From Armatimonadota bacterium (GTDB lineage Bacteria > Sysuimicrobiota > Sysuimicrobiia > Sysuimicrobiales > Humicultoraceae): a stretch of DNA of 64,000 nucleotides. Position numbers and translations under genes: made by a program. Below the pieces are notes generated by a model that had not been told where the DNA came from, did no database searches, and worked only from the letters and a program-made list of their open reading frames with translations. Shown one piece after another: positions 51,716-60,367 of the stretch. Each line of letters opens with the position of its first letter. Position 1 is the stretch's first letter. The stretch is from NCBI GenBank assembly GCA_031459855.1, contig JAVKHP010000001.1, forward strand, positions 2,563,906 to 2,627,905. The letters are read 5' to 3'.

Positions 51716-52542
51716 CGCACTTCACCACCCGCGAGGTGGCGAAGATCCTCGAGCTGCCCGAGGGGCGCGTGCGCGCCTGCGTGCGCGCCGGGCTCGTCAC
51801 CCCGCGCCAGGGCCGCGGCCGCCGGCTGGAGTTCTCGTTCCAGGACCTGCTGCTCCTCAAGACGACCCGCAGCCTGCTGGACGCCCGCGTCCCCCTGCGG
51901 CGCATCCGGCGGCTGCTGCAGTCACTACGGCGCCAGCTCCCCGACGACCGGCACCTCACCAGCCTCACGATCTACGCCGACGGGCGACGGATCGTGGCAT
52001 GGGACGGGCAGGCCCGCTGGCAGCCCGACTCCGGCCAGTTCCTATTCAACTTCGACGTGCAGGACGTCGCGGAGGAGGTCGCGCTGCCGACGCCGGCCGG
52101 ACCGGCCACGGCCCTGGACGCCGAGGACTGGTTCACCCTAGCCTGCGAGCTCGAGGCATCGTCGCCCGCGGAGGCCCGCCTGGCCTACCGGCAGGCGCTG
52201 GAGCTCGATCCCACCTTCGCGGACGCCCACACGAACCTGGGCCGGCTGTACCACCAGGCAGGGGACACCGCCCGTGCCGAGGCGCACTACCGCCAGGCCA
52301 TGCGCCACGCGCCGGCCGATCCGATTCCCTACTTCAACCTCGGCGTGCTGCTCGACGACCTGGGACGGTACGTGGAGGCCGCGCAGATGTACCGGCAGGC
52401 GCTCGAGCGCGACCCGCAGTTCGCCGACGCCCACTACAACCTGGGCCTGCTCTACGACACCATGGGCCGCCGCGCGGAGGCCATCGCGCACCTGCGCAGC
52501 GCGCGCGCCCTCTACGGGCGCCCCGCCCGGACACGCCGGTAG
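51712..52542 (+). CDS. MerR-type HTH protein with C-terminal TPR repeats
   Basis: 276 aa. Residues 1-75 form a MerR-like winged helix (TTREVAKILELPEGRVRACVRAGLV, LLLLKTTRSLLDARVPLRRI). From about residue 140 there are three to four tetratricopeptide repeats (ARLAYRQALELDPTFADAHTNLG, AEAHYRQAMRHAPADPIPYFNLG, AAQMYRQALERDPQFADAHYNLG). Coupled to ku by a 4-base overlap, so it may control or assist end-joining. The combination is known in bacteria but its role is not. Confidence 0.85.
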   Translation: MTHFTTREVAKILELPEGRVRACVRAGLVTPRQGRGRRLEFSFQDLLLLKTTRSLLDARVPLRRIRRLLQSLRRQLPDDRHLTSLTIYADGRRIVAWDGQARWQPDSGQFLFNFDVQDVAEEVALPTPAGPATALDAEDWFTLACELEASSPAEARLAYRQALELDPTFADAHTNLGRLYHQAGDTARAEAHYRQAMRHAPADPIPYFNLGVLLDDLGRYVEAAQMYRQALERDPQFADAHYNLGLLYDTMGRRAEAIAHLRSARALYGRPARTRR

Positions 52543-52651
52543 GAGCCCGGACCGGGGTGGCGGTGGGCGCAGACGCCGGCGGCCGCGGGACGGGAATAGA
52601 CCGACCGGACCGCAGAGTTGCGTCTCACAGAGCAGCTGCGAGGAGACCCTG

Positions 52652-53953
52652 ATGACCGAGACGACGGCCCGCTCGCCCATGCCCATGCACTACGCGTGGG
52701 TCGTCCTGGGCGCGGTGATCCTCGTTCTGCTGACCTCCTCGGGCGTGCGGGCCTCGTTCGGGGTGTTCATCAAGCCCCTGGAGGCGGACTTTCACGCGAC
52801 GCGTGCGGCGCTGTCCCTGGTGGCGTCCCTGTCCCTGTTGCTGTACGGTGCGGTGGGTCCGGCGGTGGGGTACGTGGCCGACCGCTGGGGCCCCCGCCGG
52901 GTGCTGACCGGCGCGGCCGCGTTGCTCGGCCTCGGTGCTCTCGCGTCGTCGGTTGCTACAGCCCTGTGGCACGTCTACCTGACCGCCGGGATCGTGACGG
53001 CGCTGGGCGCGGGTGGTGCCGCGATGTCCGTGGCGGCGTCGCTGGCCGCGCGGTGGTTCGACACCCGGCGCGGGCTGGTGCTGGGCCTGGCCGGGGCGGG
53101 GATGGCGGCCGGACAGCTGCTCATCGTGCCCCTGGTCATGGCCGTGACCCTCGCGTGGGGCTGGCGGACCAGTTACCTGGGCCTGGGGCTCGGGTTCTTG
53201 GCGGTCATCCTCCCCGTGGTGCTCCTGGTGATCCGCGACGATCCCCAGGACGTCGGGCTGCGGCCGTACGGCGCGGCCGACGACGCGCGCCCCGTGACGG
53301 CGGCGCACCGGGCGGCCGCGCGGACGGGGATACGGGACGCGGCCAGGACACTGCCCTTCTGGTTGCTCGCGGGCTCGTTCTGGGTATGCGGCTACACCAC
53401 GTCGGGGCTCGTGCTCACCCACCTGGTCCCGCACGCGACCGACCATGGGTTCCACGCGGGCCAGGCGGCGCAGGCCCTGGGCGTCATGGGCGCGCTCAAC
53501 GTCCTGGGCACCGTGGCGTCGGGCTGGATCTGCGACCGCTACGGCGCCCGCACGCCGCTCGCGGCCTACTACCTGCTGCGCGGGGCGTCGCTGGCCTTCC
53601 TGCCCTTCGTTGGCACTGTGCCCGGCCTGTTCGCGTTCGCGGCGGTCTACGGCCTGAACTACATCTCCACGGTCCCGGCGACCACCGCACTGACCGCCCA
53701 GATCTACGGGCGCTACTCCGTTGGCGAGCTGTCCGGCTGGATCTTCTTCTCGCACCAGATCGGGGCGGCCGTCGGCGCCCTCGTAGGCGGGGTCCTCTAC
53801 GATCGGTTGGGGACCTACACTCTGGCGTTCCACTCGGCGGCGGCGCTCGCCCTGATCGCCGGGCTGCTGGTGTTGGCGATCCGTCCGGCTCCGCTCGGCG
53901 GATCACCGTACCCGGCCAGGTCGACGCCCGTGCCGGTCCCCGCAGGGGACTAA
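52652..53953 (+). CDS. Major facilitator superfamily transporter (oxalate/formate-antiporter-like)
   Basis: 433 aa with twelve predicted TM helices. MHYAWVVLGAVILVLLTSSG at the N-terminus, the loop DRWGPRR between TM2 and TM3, and ICDRYGARTPLAAYY in the second half are MFS signatures. The N-terminal helix plus GVFIKPLEADF suggest the monocarboxylate/oxalate-formate branch. GAGGAGA precedes the ATG. It stands alone, and substrate and direction are unknown. Confidence 0.9.
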   Translation: MTETTARSPMPMHYAWVVLGAVILVLLTSSGVRASFGVFIKPLEADFHATRAALSLVASLSLLLYGAVGPAVGYVADRWGPRRVLTGAAALLGLGALASSVATALWHVYLTAGIVTALGAGGAAMSVAASLAARWFDTRRGLVLGLAGAGMAAGQLLIVPLVMAVTLAWGWRTSYLGLGLGFLAVILPVVLLVIRDDPQDVGLRPYGAADDARPVTAAHRAAARTGIRDAARTLPFWLLAGSFWVCGYTTSGLVLTHLVPHATDHGFHAGQAAQALGVMGALNVLGTVASGWICDRYGARTPLAAYYLLRGASLAFLPFVGTVPGLFAFAAVYGLNYISTVPATTALTAQIYGRYSVGELSGWIFFSHQIGAAVGALVGGVLYDRLGTYTLAFHSAAALALIAGLLVLAIRPAPLGGSPYPARSTPVPVPAGD

Positions 53954-53972
53954 CGTCGTCGGGAGGTCAGCG

Positions 53973-54017
53973 ATGCGCGACCATCGACACGGGACGCCCG
54001 TCGGCGTGGCGTGCTGA
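53973..54017 (+). CDS. 14-codon leader ORF coupled to the VWA gene
   Basis: MRDHRHGTPVGVAC, with GGGAGGT 4-9 bases before its ATG; its TGA overlaps the ATG of the next gene (TGATG). The VWA gene has no Shine-Dalgarno of its own, so ribosomes probably load here and restart. The peptide itself is probably unimportant. Confidence 0.45.
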   Translation: MRDHRHGTPVGVAC

Positions 54018-54997
54018 TGCGGGCGCCCTTCGTGTGGCCCGCAGTTCTCTGGCTGCTGCTGCTGGTGCCGGCCCTGGGGCTGCTGTATCGGCGAGCACGC
54101 CGCCGTGCGCCCGCGGGCCCCGTGCTGGTGCCGCACGTCGGCATGCTGCGCGCGGCCGCGGCCCACGCGCGGCCGGGGCGCCAGCACCTGGCCGCGGTGC
54201 TGTTCTTGACGGCGCTGGTGCTCGTGCTCGTCGCGCTCGCCAGACCGCAGGTCCCCCTGCCCGTCCCCGCAGACCGCGCCGCGATTGTGCTCGCCATCGA
54301 CAGCAGCGGCAGCATGCGGTCTACCGACGTGCTCCCGAACCGGCTCGCGGCGGCGCAGGAGGCGGCCCGGGCGTTCATCCGCACGGTGCCCCCGAGTGTG
54401 CGCATCGGCCTGGTGGCGTTCGGGGGATACGCGTCGTTGCTGGTCCCGCCCACCACCGAGCGCCAGCCCCTGTTCGATGCCCTCGACGGGCTCCGGTTCA
54501 TCCGGCGGACAGCGATCGGCGAGGGGTTGCTCGAGGCGGTGGCGGCGCTGCCAGGACGGGTGCGGCCCGAGCCCGACGGCACCCTGACCGTGCGGCCGGC
54601 GGGGCCGCTGCCGCCAGGCGTGGTGATCCTGCTCTCGGACGGCCGCAGCAACACCGGCATCGACGCGGTGCAGGCCGCTGCCATTGCCCGGCTGCAGCAG
54701 GTCACCGTGTACACCGTGGGCGTGGGGCAGCCGCAGACGCCCGACGGCGCGTGGACCATTGGCGGTCCGCTGGACGAGACCGAGCTGCAGGCCATCGCGC
54801 GGGAGGCCGGCGGCAAGTACTTCCGGGCCACGTCGGCCGAGGGCTTGCGCGAGACCTACGAACGGCTCGCGCGGGCCGTGGGGTGGGAGCGCCGCCCGCA
54901 GGAGGTGACCGGGGTCGTCGGGCTCCTCGGCGGCATCGCCCTGGCGGCGGCCCTGCTCGTCTCCGGGGCGATCGTCCACCGGCTGGGGATTCCGTAG
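54017..54997 (+). CDS. VWA-domain membrane protein (BatA-like)
   Basis: 326 aa. Two N-terminal TM helices (about 5-22 and 58-76) are followed by a von Willebrand factor A domain with a complete MIDAS: DSSGSMRSTD, a Thr in RRTAIGEG and ILLSDGRSNTG; the C-terminus has a third TM helix (VGLLGGIALAAALLVSG). This matches BatA/BatB aerotolerance-type proteins, usually paired with a MoxR ATPase that is not seen here. GTG 54011 is a possible earlier start. Confidence 0.88.
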   Translation: MRAPFVWPAVLWLLLLVPALGLLYRRARRRAPAGPVLVPHVGMLRAAAAHARPGRQHLAAVLFLTALVLVLVALARPQVPLPVPADRAAIVLAIDSSGSMRSTDVLPNRLAAAQEAARAFIRTVPPSVRIGLVAFGGYASLLVPPTTERQPLFDALDGLRFIRRTAIGEGLLEAVAALPGRVRPEPDGTLTVRPAGPLPPGVVILLSDGRSNTGIDAVQAAAIARLQQVTVYTVGVGQPQTPDGAWTIGGPLDETELQAIAREAGGKYFRATSAEGLRETYERLARAVGWERRPQEVTGVVGLLGGIALAAALLVSGAIVHRLGIP

Positions 54998-55044
54998 GGC
55001 AGCACGGGACGCACGCAGTGCAGTGCGCCTCTGCGAGTGCTGCC
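54998..55044 (+). terminator. Two-tier hairpin after the VWA gene
   Basis: Outer stem GGCAGCAC (54998-55005)/GTGCTGCC (55037-55044) and inner stem CGCAC (55010-55014)/GTGCG (55023-55027), beginning right after the stop codon. There is no T-run, so termination or RNA 3'-end protection is only a guess. Bases 55045-55227 show nothing recognisable. Confidence 0.35.
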
Positions 55045-55227
55045 TGCGTCACGGCAACTTCCCGACCCTTCCGTACAGGCCCCGTTCACAACATGGACGC
55101 CTCACCGGGCGCCCTCGGTCGGTTGCGCACGGTGACCTCGGTGTTCTTGTACTCCGCAACGCGCGCAGGCCGCCGCACCGGTGCCCGGGCTGCTCAGAGG
55201 GCGTGGGAGCCGGGGACGCGGGACCAG

Positions 55228-55256
55228 TTGCGGGCATCGTCGGCCCGCGCTATGCT
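55228..55256 (+). promoter_or_regulatory. Predicted promoter of the FMN-riboswitch transcript
   Basis: TTGCGG at 55228-55233 and TATGCT at 55251-55256, spacer 17. A start near 55263 places the whole riboswitch in the leader. Confidence 0.6.
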
Positions 55257-55276
55257 GAGAGCCAGCACCGAGAGGC

Positions 55277-55419
55277 CGCAGCCTTCCGGGGCAGGGTGAG
55301 GCGCGCACGGCGCGCCAATTCCCGATCGGCGGTTACAGCCCGTGAGACCGGCGCGCGCCGGTCGTGGCCCGGTGGAATTCCGGGGCCGACGGTACAGTCC
55401 GTATGAGGTGAAGGCTGCG
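55277..55419 (+). ncRNA. FMN riboswitch (RFN element)
   Basis: Aptamer that binds flavin mononucleotide. A 10-bp P1 stem is formed by 55277-55286 and 55410-55419. Conserved core segments occur in order: GGGGCAGGGTGA (55288-55299), a GGCGCGC/GCGCGCC hairpin, AATTCCCGATCGGCGG (55317-55332), ACAGCCCGTGAG, a variable ACCGGC/GCCGGT hairpin, CCCGGTGGAATTCCGGGGCC and GACGGTACAGTCCGTATG. All match the RFN consensus. A terminator follows at 55450, so high FMN should stop transcription before the binding-protein gene. Confidence 0.96.
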
Positions 55420-55449
55420 AGTTCCTGGCGCGTTCGCATCGCCCCGGGG

Positions 55450-55478
55450 GACGCCCGAGATCGGGCGTCTTTTGCTTT
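55450..55478 (+). terminator. Intrinsic terminator of the FMN riboswitch
   Basis: GACGCCC (55450-55456)/GGGCGTC (55463-55469), with further pairing possible into the loop, then TTTTGCTTT. It lies 30 bases downstream of the aptamer and ~20 bases upstream of the binding-protein start, the expected place for an expression-platform terminator. Confidence 0.88.
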
Positions 55479-55497
55479 GCGCCAGAAGGAGCCGACC

Positions 55498-56637
55498 ATG
55501 GTCGCACGAGTTGTCCGCGGGGCTGCCCTCGTACTGGTGGCGCTGGGTCTGCTGCTTGGTCCGTCGCATCCGGCGCCCGGGCAGGCGCTGGAAGATCGCC
55601 TGGTGGTCATGACGCCCATCCCGCGCGAGGTCGCCGATCCCGTGGCGACCCGCTTCGCCGAGCACACCCGACAACGGTACGGCGCCGCTGTCCGGCCCAC
55701 GCTGGTCTACCTGGGCGGCCCGACGATGTACGCCCGGGTGCTCGAATGGCGCGGGCGCCCCGACGCCGACCTGCTGTGGGCCAGCGAGGCGGAGGTGCTG
55801 GACGACCTCGTGGCCCGCCGGCTCATCGTGCCGCACGAGCTGCCCGACGCCCTAGTCCGCGAAGTCCCCCAGACGGTGGGGGAACCCCGCCCGATCCCAC
55901 TGCGCGACCGGGGCGGCTACTGGATCGGCACCGCGTTGACGCCGGCCGGGATCGTCTACCACCCGCGCCTGCTGCGGCGCCTGGGCCTCGAGCCGCCGCG
56001 GGACTGGGACGACCTGCTGGACTGCCGGTTCCGGGGCCAGGTCGTCCAGACCACCCCGGACCGCTCCGCCACCAACCACGCGTCGCTCGAGGTGATCCTG
56101 CAGCTGCGCGGCTGGCAGCGGGGGTGGGAGTGGGCGCAGCGGCTGGCTGCCACCACCGGCATCTACGTCACCCGCAGCCGCGACGTGCCCACGTTCGTCG
56201 CCAGGGGCGAGTTCGCCGTCGGCTTCGCCGTGCTCAGCTACATGGCGTTCCAGGAGGTGCGCGACGGCCACGAGATCCGCTTCGTGAGCCCGCCCTACGC
56301 CTGGATCTCGCCGGCGCCGTCGGCGATCCTGACGGGCGCGCGCGCGCCACGCGCCGCCCGCGCCTTCCTCCAGTTCCTCCTGAGCGACGAGGGGCAGCAG
56401 CTCATGATGGCCCACGGACTGTTCCCGATCCTGCCGCGGTTCAAGATGGAAGGCCCGCCCGGGTCCGTGGCCGCTCAGGCCGCTGCCTTCTCGGGCATGC
56501 GCTCGTTCTACGAGCGGCCCGTGCGCACCATCTACGACGACGACCTGGCCCAGAAGCGCTACCAGGAGGTGAACGAGCTGTACCGCAAGCTGGTCTTCGA
56601 GCGGCACGAGCAGCTCCGCCGCCTGCACTGCCCGTAG
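55498..56637 (+). CDS. FMN-riboswitch-controlled ABC substrate-binding protein, candidate flavin receptor
   Basis: 379 aa periplasmic binding protein of SBP family 1, signal peptide ending at PAPGQA without lipobox. It aligns without large gaps to the protein at 132-1268 (shared blocks LTPxGxVYHPRLL, DWDDLLDCR, TPDRS, NHAS, GWEWAQRL, SRDVPT, GEFAVGFAV, PVR, YDD). AGAAGGAG precedes the ATG. The upstream FMN riboswitch implies repression by FMN, hence a role in flavin or precursor uptake. No ATPase or permease adjoins it; it may use the one at 1279-4082 or another. Confidence 0.85.
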   Translation: MVARVVRGAALVLVALGLLLGPSHPAPGQALEDRLVVMTPIPREVADPVATRFAEHTRQRYGAAVRPTLVYLGGPTMYARVLEWRGRPDADLLWASEAEVLDDLVARRLIVPHELPDALVREVPQTVGEPRPIPLRDRGGYWIGTALTPAGIVYHPRLLRRLGLEPPRDWDDLLDCRFRGQVVQTTPDRSATNHASLEVILQLRGWQRGWEWAQRLAATTGIYVTRSRDVPTFVARGEFAVGFAVLSYMAFQEVRDGHEIRFVSPPYAWISPAPSAILTGARAPRAARAFLQFLLSDEGQQLMMAHGLFPILPRFKMEGPPGSVAAQAAAFSGMRSFYERPVRTIYDDDLAQKRYQEVNELYRKLVFERHEQLRRLHCP

Positions 56638-56640
56638 TGC

Positions 56641-56668
56641 TGGACATGCCGTTCGGCCGGTCTATAAT
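56641..56668 (+). promoter_or_regulatory. tRNA-Lys promoter
   Basis: TGGACA (56641-56646), 16-base spacer, and a perfect TATAAT (56663-56668), 14 bases before the tRNA. Confidence 0.8.
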
Positions 56669-56682
56669 AGGGGACGGAACGA

Positions 56683-56758
<76 letters not shown>

Positions 56759-56908
56759 GCGGGCACGTCTAGTAGTTCCGGCGCTCTCGCGCTTCGAGAC
56801 CACGCGCACCACAGCGACGATTCTACGCCGCGTGTACGACCCACTCCCCCGATCGCTTCCCGGGACGCCCTCGCGTACTATAGTACCGTTGGGGAGTGAG
56901 CACACTCC

Positions 56909-58114
56909 GTGGCCTTGCCGCGTCTTCGCCCTGGCCTGGACGCCTACCCCGTACGGCTGAGCGGCCGCGACCTGATCGCGGTACGCGACCCCGACGGCGT
57001 GGCCGAGCGGCCGGTGCTGCTGTCCCCGCAGGCGTTCTTCGTGGCGCTGCTGCTGGACGGGCACCGCGACGTCGTCGACGTGCAGGCCGAGTACGCCCGC
57101 CGGTCGGGCGGCGACCTCCTGTTCTCCTGGGACCTGCGGCGGCTCGTCGAGGAGCTCGACCACCACGGCCTGCTGGAGAGCGACGGCCTGCGCGCACGCC
57201 GCCAGGCCATGGAAGACGCGTTCCGGACATCACCGGTGCGACCGGCGTTCCACGCCGGCACTGCCTACCCGGCGGACCCCGACGCGTTGCGCCAGACGCT
57301 GGCCGAGTACCTGCGCGCCGCCTCACCCGAGGAGCTGGGCGACCTCCAGCCACGGGGCATCGTCGCCCCGCACATCGACCTGGGTCGGGGCGGCTGGTGC
57401 TACGGCTGGGCGTATGCGGCGCTGGCCCGCCGTCTGCCCCCCACGTGTCTGCTCCTCGGCGTGGCCCACGGTGCCCCTCCTGTCCCGATCGTGCTGACGT
57501 GCAAGCCGTTCCTCACGCCCCTGGGCACGGTGCCCGTGGACCTGGAGATCGCAGCGGCGCTGCAGGACCGGCTGGGCGACCTCACGGCGCACGAGATCGC
57601 GCATCGGACCGAGCACTCGCTGGAGTTCCAGGTGCTCTTCCTGCAGGCCATCAGCCAGGGCCGTCCTCCGGCGATCGTCCCACTCCTGGTCTCGGCGTTC
57701 GAACGGTGGGTGGCGCCAGGAGAGTCGCCCCGTCGCGTCGAGGCCGTGGAGCGCGTGGTGCAGGCGGTGCGGGAGGTGCTGGCGGCCCGGGCCGACGAAA
57801 TCGCGGTCGTCGTCGGCGTGGACTTCAGCCACGTGGGGCCTCGCTTCGGGGATCCGGAGCCCGTCTCCCCGGTCCTGGCCGCGCGCACCGCGGCGCGGGA
57901 CCGAGAGGTGCTCGAGGCCATCGTGGCCGGCGATGCCGACGGGTTCTGGCAACGGGTCACGGTCGGCGGCAATCCCCAGCGGATCGACGCCCTGTCGGCC
58001 GTGTACCTGGCACTGCGCGTGCTCGACCCGGTGCGCGGACGGCTGCTGCGGTATGGCACCGCAGAGGACCCTGCAGGCGGCCTGGTCTCGTTCGCCAGCC
58101 TGGCCCTAGTCTGA
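56909..58114 (+). CDS. amrB: MEMO1 family protein (AmmeMemoRadiSam system protein B)
   Basis: 401 aa. An N-terminal extension (about 1-100, PqqD/winged-helix-like) precedes the MEMO domain: AGTAYPADPDALRQTLAEYL, GIVAPHIDLGRGGWCYGWAY (metal-site His), LLGVAHGAP, EHSLEFQVLFLQ and GVDFSHVGPRFGD. MEMO proteins resemble extradiol dioxygenases/LigB; AmmeMemoRadiSam proteins work with a radical-SAM enzyme not present here. The GTG start is supported by GGGGAG only at 12 bases distance, so it is moderately certain. Confidence 0.88.
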   Translation: MALPRLRPGLDAYPVRLSGRDLIAVRDPDGVAERPVLLSPQAFFVALLLDGHRDVVDVQAEYARRSGGDLLFSWDLRRLVEELDHHGLLESDGLRARRQAMEDAFRTSPVRPAFHAGTAYPADPDALRQTLAEYLRAASPEELGDLQPRGIVAPHIDLGRGGWCYGWAYAALARRLPPTCLLLGVAHGAPPVPIVLTCKPFLTPLGTVPVDLEIAAALQDRLGDLTAHEIAHRTEHSLEFQVLFLQAISQGRPPAIVPLLVSAFERWVAPGESPRRVEAVERVVQAVREVLAARADEIAVVVGVDFSHVGPRFGDPEPVSPVLAARTAARDREVLEAIVAGDADGFWQRVTVGGNPQRIDALSAVYLALRVLDPVRGRLLRYGTAEDPAGGLVSFASLALV

Positions 58115-58256
58115 CCCGCTCCAAGGGCTGCCGGTCTCCACGATCCTGGCGCGTTGCGGCGGCGGCTGGGCATCCCGACCCCGATTGCTGCGGGGTCCAC
58201 CGAGGCCGACACGGTCCTGGTGCGGGCACGCGCCCGACGGCCGCCCGGCCGCCGCA

Positions 58257-58285
58257 TGGACATCTCCCGGGGCCTGCCGTAGAAT
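58257..58285 (+). promoter_or_regulatory. Possible promoter for tRNA-Leu/tig
   Basis: TGGACA (58257-58262), 17-base spacer, TAGAAT (58280-58285). It shares its -35 box with the tRNA-Lys promoter and lies about 95 bases before tRNA-Leu. The rest of 58115-58378 shows no gene. Confidence 0.5.
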
Positions 58286-58378
58286 GGCAGACGGCGGACG
58301 TGGCCGGGCCGGCAGGGCGTGACCAGCCGGCCTGTCTGTTTCCCGTTACAGGGTGGGGGATACCGCGCTGGGGTATGT

Positions 58379-58466
58379 GCGGGCGTAGCCAAACTGGTAG
58401 AGGCGCCAGACTTAGGATCTGGTCGGCGTTGAGCCGGTGGGGGTTCGAGTCCCTCCGCCCGCACCA
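58379..58466 (+). tRNA. tRNA-Leu (anticodon TAG)
   Basis: Acceptor GCGGGCG/CGCCCGC, discriminator A, encoded CCA (58464-58466). Anticodon stem CCAGA/TCTGG with loop CTTAGGA gives TAG. A long class II variable arm follows, then GGGGGTTCGAGTCCCTC. It lies 36 bases upstream of tig. Confidence 0.97.
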
Positions 58467-58502
58467 GGTCGTGCCCCCTGGACATCGAGCAGGAGGCTGT
58501 CG

Positions 58503-59756
58503 ATGAAAGTAGAGTGGAGGCGGGAGTCGCCCAGCCGGGCGGTTCTCGACGTCGAGGTGCCCGCAGGGGAGGTGAGCCGGGAGGTCCAGGCAGCCGCGCG
58601 GCGACTGGCCCGTCAGGTGCGGGTGCCCGGATTTCGGCCGGGCCGGGCGCCCCGGGCGGTGCTCGAGCGCTATGTTGGACGCGACGAGATCTACAACGAG
58701 GCCCTGGAGGGCCTGGTGGCTGCAGCCTACCGGCGGGCCGTGGCCGAGGCCGGCGTCGTGCCGGTTGGGCGTCCGGAGTTCGACGTGCCGCCGCTCGACG
58801 AGACGCAACCCCTGCGGTTCACGGCGCGGGTGGACATCGCCCCCGAGGTGGATCCGGGCGACTACGCGACCGTGCGGGTGCCATACACCGCACCCACGGT
58901 GAGCGACGCGGACGTCGATGCTGCTATCGAGGACCTGCGGCGCCGCCATGGCCGTCTGGTGTCGGTGCAGGAGCCGGCCACCCGCGGTGACTTCGTGCTG
59001 GTCCGCCCGACGGCGGTGGAAGGCGTCGAGCGCTTTGCCGTCGGCCGGGAAGTGCTGATCGAGCTGGGGGCCGGCGTGTTCCCGCCGGATGTCGAGACCG
59101 GGCTCGAGGGGGCGAAGGCGGGGGACGAGCGCACGCTCGCGGTGGGTGAGGCTGGCCGGCTGGTGGTGACCGTGGTGGACGTCCGGCGCCGCGACCTGCC
59201 GCCCCTGGACGACGCCTTCGCCCAGACGGCCGCCGGCGTCGCCTCGGTCGACGCGCTGCGCGCCCGGCTGCGCGAGCAGCTGGAGCGCGACGCAACCGCG
59301 CGGGCCCAGGAGGCCTACGGCGACCAGGTGCTGGCCGCGGTGCTGGAACGCGCCCGGATCGAGCTGCCGGTGAGCATGGTCGAGCACGAGCTGGACCACC
59401 TCGTCGAGGACCTGCAGGAGTCGCTGCAGCGGCGCGCGCTGACGCTGGAACGCTACCTGGTCGCGACCGGCCAGGGACTGGAGACGCTGCGGGAGGAGCT
59501 GCGGCCGCGCGCCGAACGACGGCTCAAGGTGCGCCTGCTGCTCGACGCCATCGCTGACCGGGAAGGGCTGACCCCCACGGAAGAGGAGATCGCTGCGGAG
59601 GAGGAGAAACTCGCCGCGGAGTTGCAGCTCGATCTCCCGCGGCTGCGGGAGTGGCTGGCGGACGAGACCCGGCGCGCGACCCTGCGGGCGGTGCTGCGCC
59701 GGCGCAAGGCCGCGGCCGCCCTGGTGGCGCGCGCGAGAGGCGAGGTGGACGGCTAG
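58503..59756 (+). CDS. tig: Trigger factor
   Basis: Ribosome-associated chaperone and peptidyl-prolyl isomerase, 417 aa. The N-terminal ribosome-binding domain contains the signature [17 protein letters not shown]; the central FKBP-type domain (about 150-235) and the long helical C-terminal domain follow. AGGAGG lies 8 bases before the ATG. clpP follows after one base, clpX and lon after that: the common protein-quality-control cluster. Confidence 0.95.
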   Translation: MKVEWRRESPSRAVLDVEVPAGEVSREVQAAARRLARQVRVPGFRPGRAPRAVLERYVGRDEIYNEALEGLVAAAYRRAVAEAGVVPVGRPEFDVPPLDETQPLRFTARVDIAPEVDPGDYATVRVPYTAPTVSDADVDAAIEDLRRRHGRLVSVQEPATRGDFVLVRPTAVEGVERFAVGREVLIELGAGVFPPDVETGLEGAKAGDERTLAVGEAGRLVVTVVDVRRRDLPPLDDAFAQTAAGVASVDALRARLREQLERDATARAQEAYGDQVLAAVLERARIELPVSMVEHELDHLVEDLQESLQRRALTLERYLVATGQGLETLREELRPRAERRLKVRLLLDAIADREGLTPTEEEIAAEEEKLAAELQLDLPRLREWLADETRRATLRAVLRRRKAAAALVARARGEVDG

Positions 59757-59757
59757 G

Positions 59758-60360
59758 ATGACCCTGGTACCCATTGTCGTGGAGCAGACGCCGCGTGGGG
59801 AACGCGCCTACGACATCTACTCGCGGCTGCTGAAGGAGCGCATCGTCTTCCTGGGCGGGCCCATCGACGACGATGTGGCCAACCTCATCATCGCCCAGCT
59901 CCTCTACCTCGAGGGCGAAGACCCCGACAAGGACATCATGCTCTACATCAACAGCCCGGGCGGCGACCTGATCGCCTCGCTGGCGATCTACGACACCATG
60001 CAGTACGTGCGGCCCGACATCGCCACCATCTGCGTGGGGCTCGCCGCCAGCGGGGGGGCGCTGGTGCTGGCCGGGGGCACCAAGGGCAAGCGCTCGGCCC
60101 TGCCGTACTCCCGCATCATGATCCACCAGCCCTGGGGTGGCGCGCAGGGACAGACCACCGACATCGACATCCAGGCCAAGGAGTTCCTGAAGATGCGCGC
60201 CATCATGAACGAGATCCTGGCGCGGCACACCGGCCAGCCCCTGGAGCGGATCGAGCGGGACACCGACCGCAACTTCTGGATGAGTGCCAGCGAGGCCAAG
60301 GAGTACGGGCTCATCGACCAGGTCATCCGGCCGCGGGAGCGCGTGGCGAAGGGCGGATGA
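59758..60360 (+). CDS. clpP: ATP-dependent Clp protease proteolytic subunit, Asn172 variant
   Basis: 200 aa barrel-forming serine protease. Numbering matches Bacillus ClpP without gaps: Ser98 in GLAASGGAL and His123 in MIHQPWGG are present, but position 172 is Asn ([10 protein letters not shown]) instead of the catalytic Asp. The residue after Ser98 is Gly instead of the usual Met. Listeria ClpP1 also has an Asn triad residue and low activity alone. The gene is in the canonical clpP-clpX position, so it may need a second ClpP or be active with Asn. Confidence 0.94.
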   Translation: MTLVPIVVEQTPRGERAYDIYSRLLKERIVFLGGPIDDDVANLIIAQLLYLEGEDPDKDIMLYINSPGGDLIASLAIYDTMQYVRPDIATICVGLAASGGALVLAGGTKGKRSALPYSRIMIHQPWGGAQGQTTDIDIQAKEFLKMRAIMNEILARHTGQPLERIERDTDRNFWMSASEAKEYGLIDQVIRPRERVAKGG

Positions 60361-60367
60361 GGGAACC

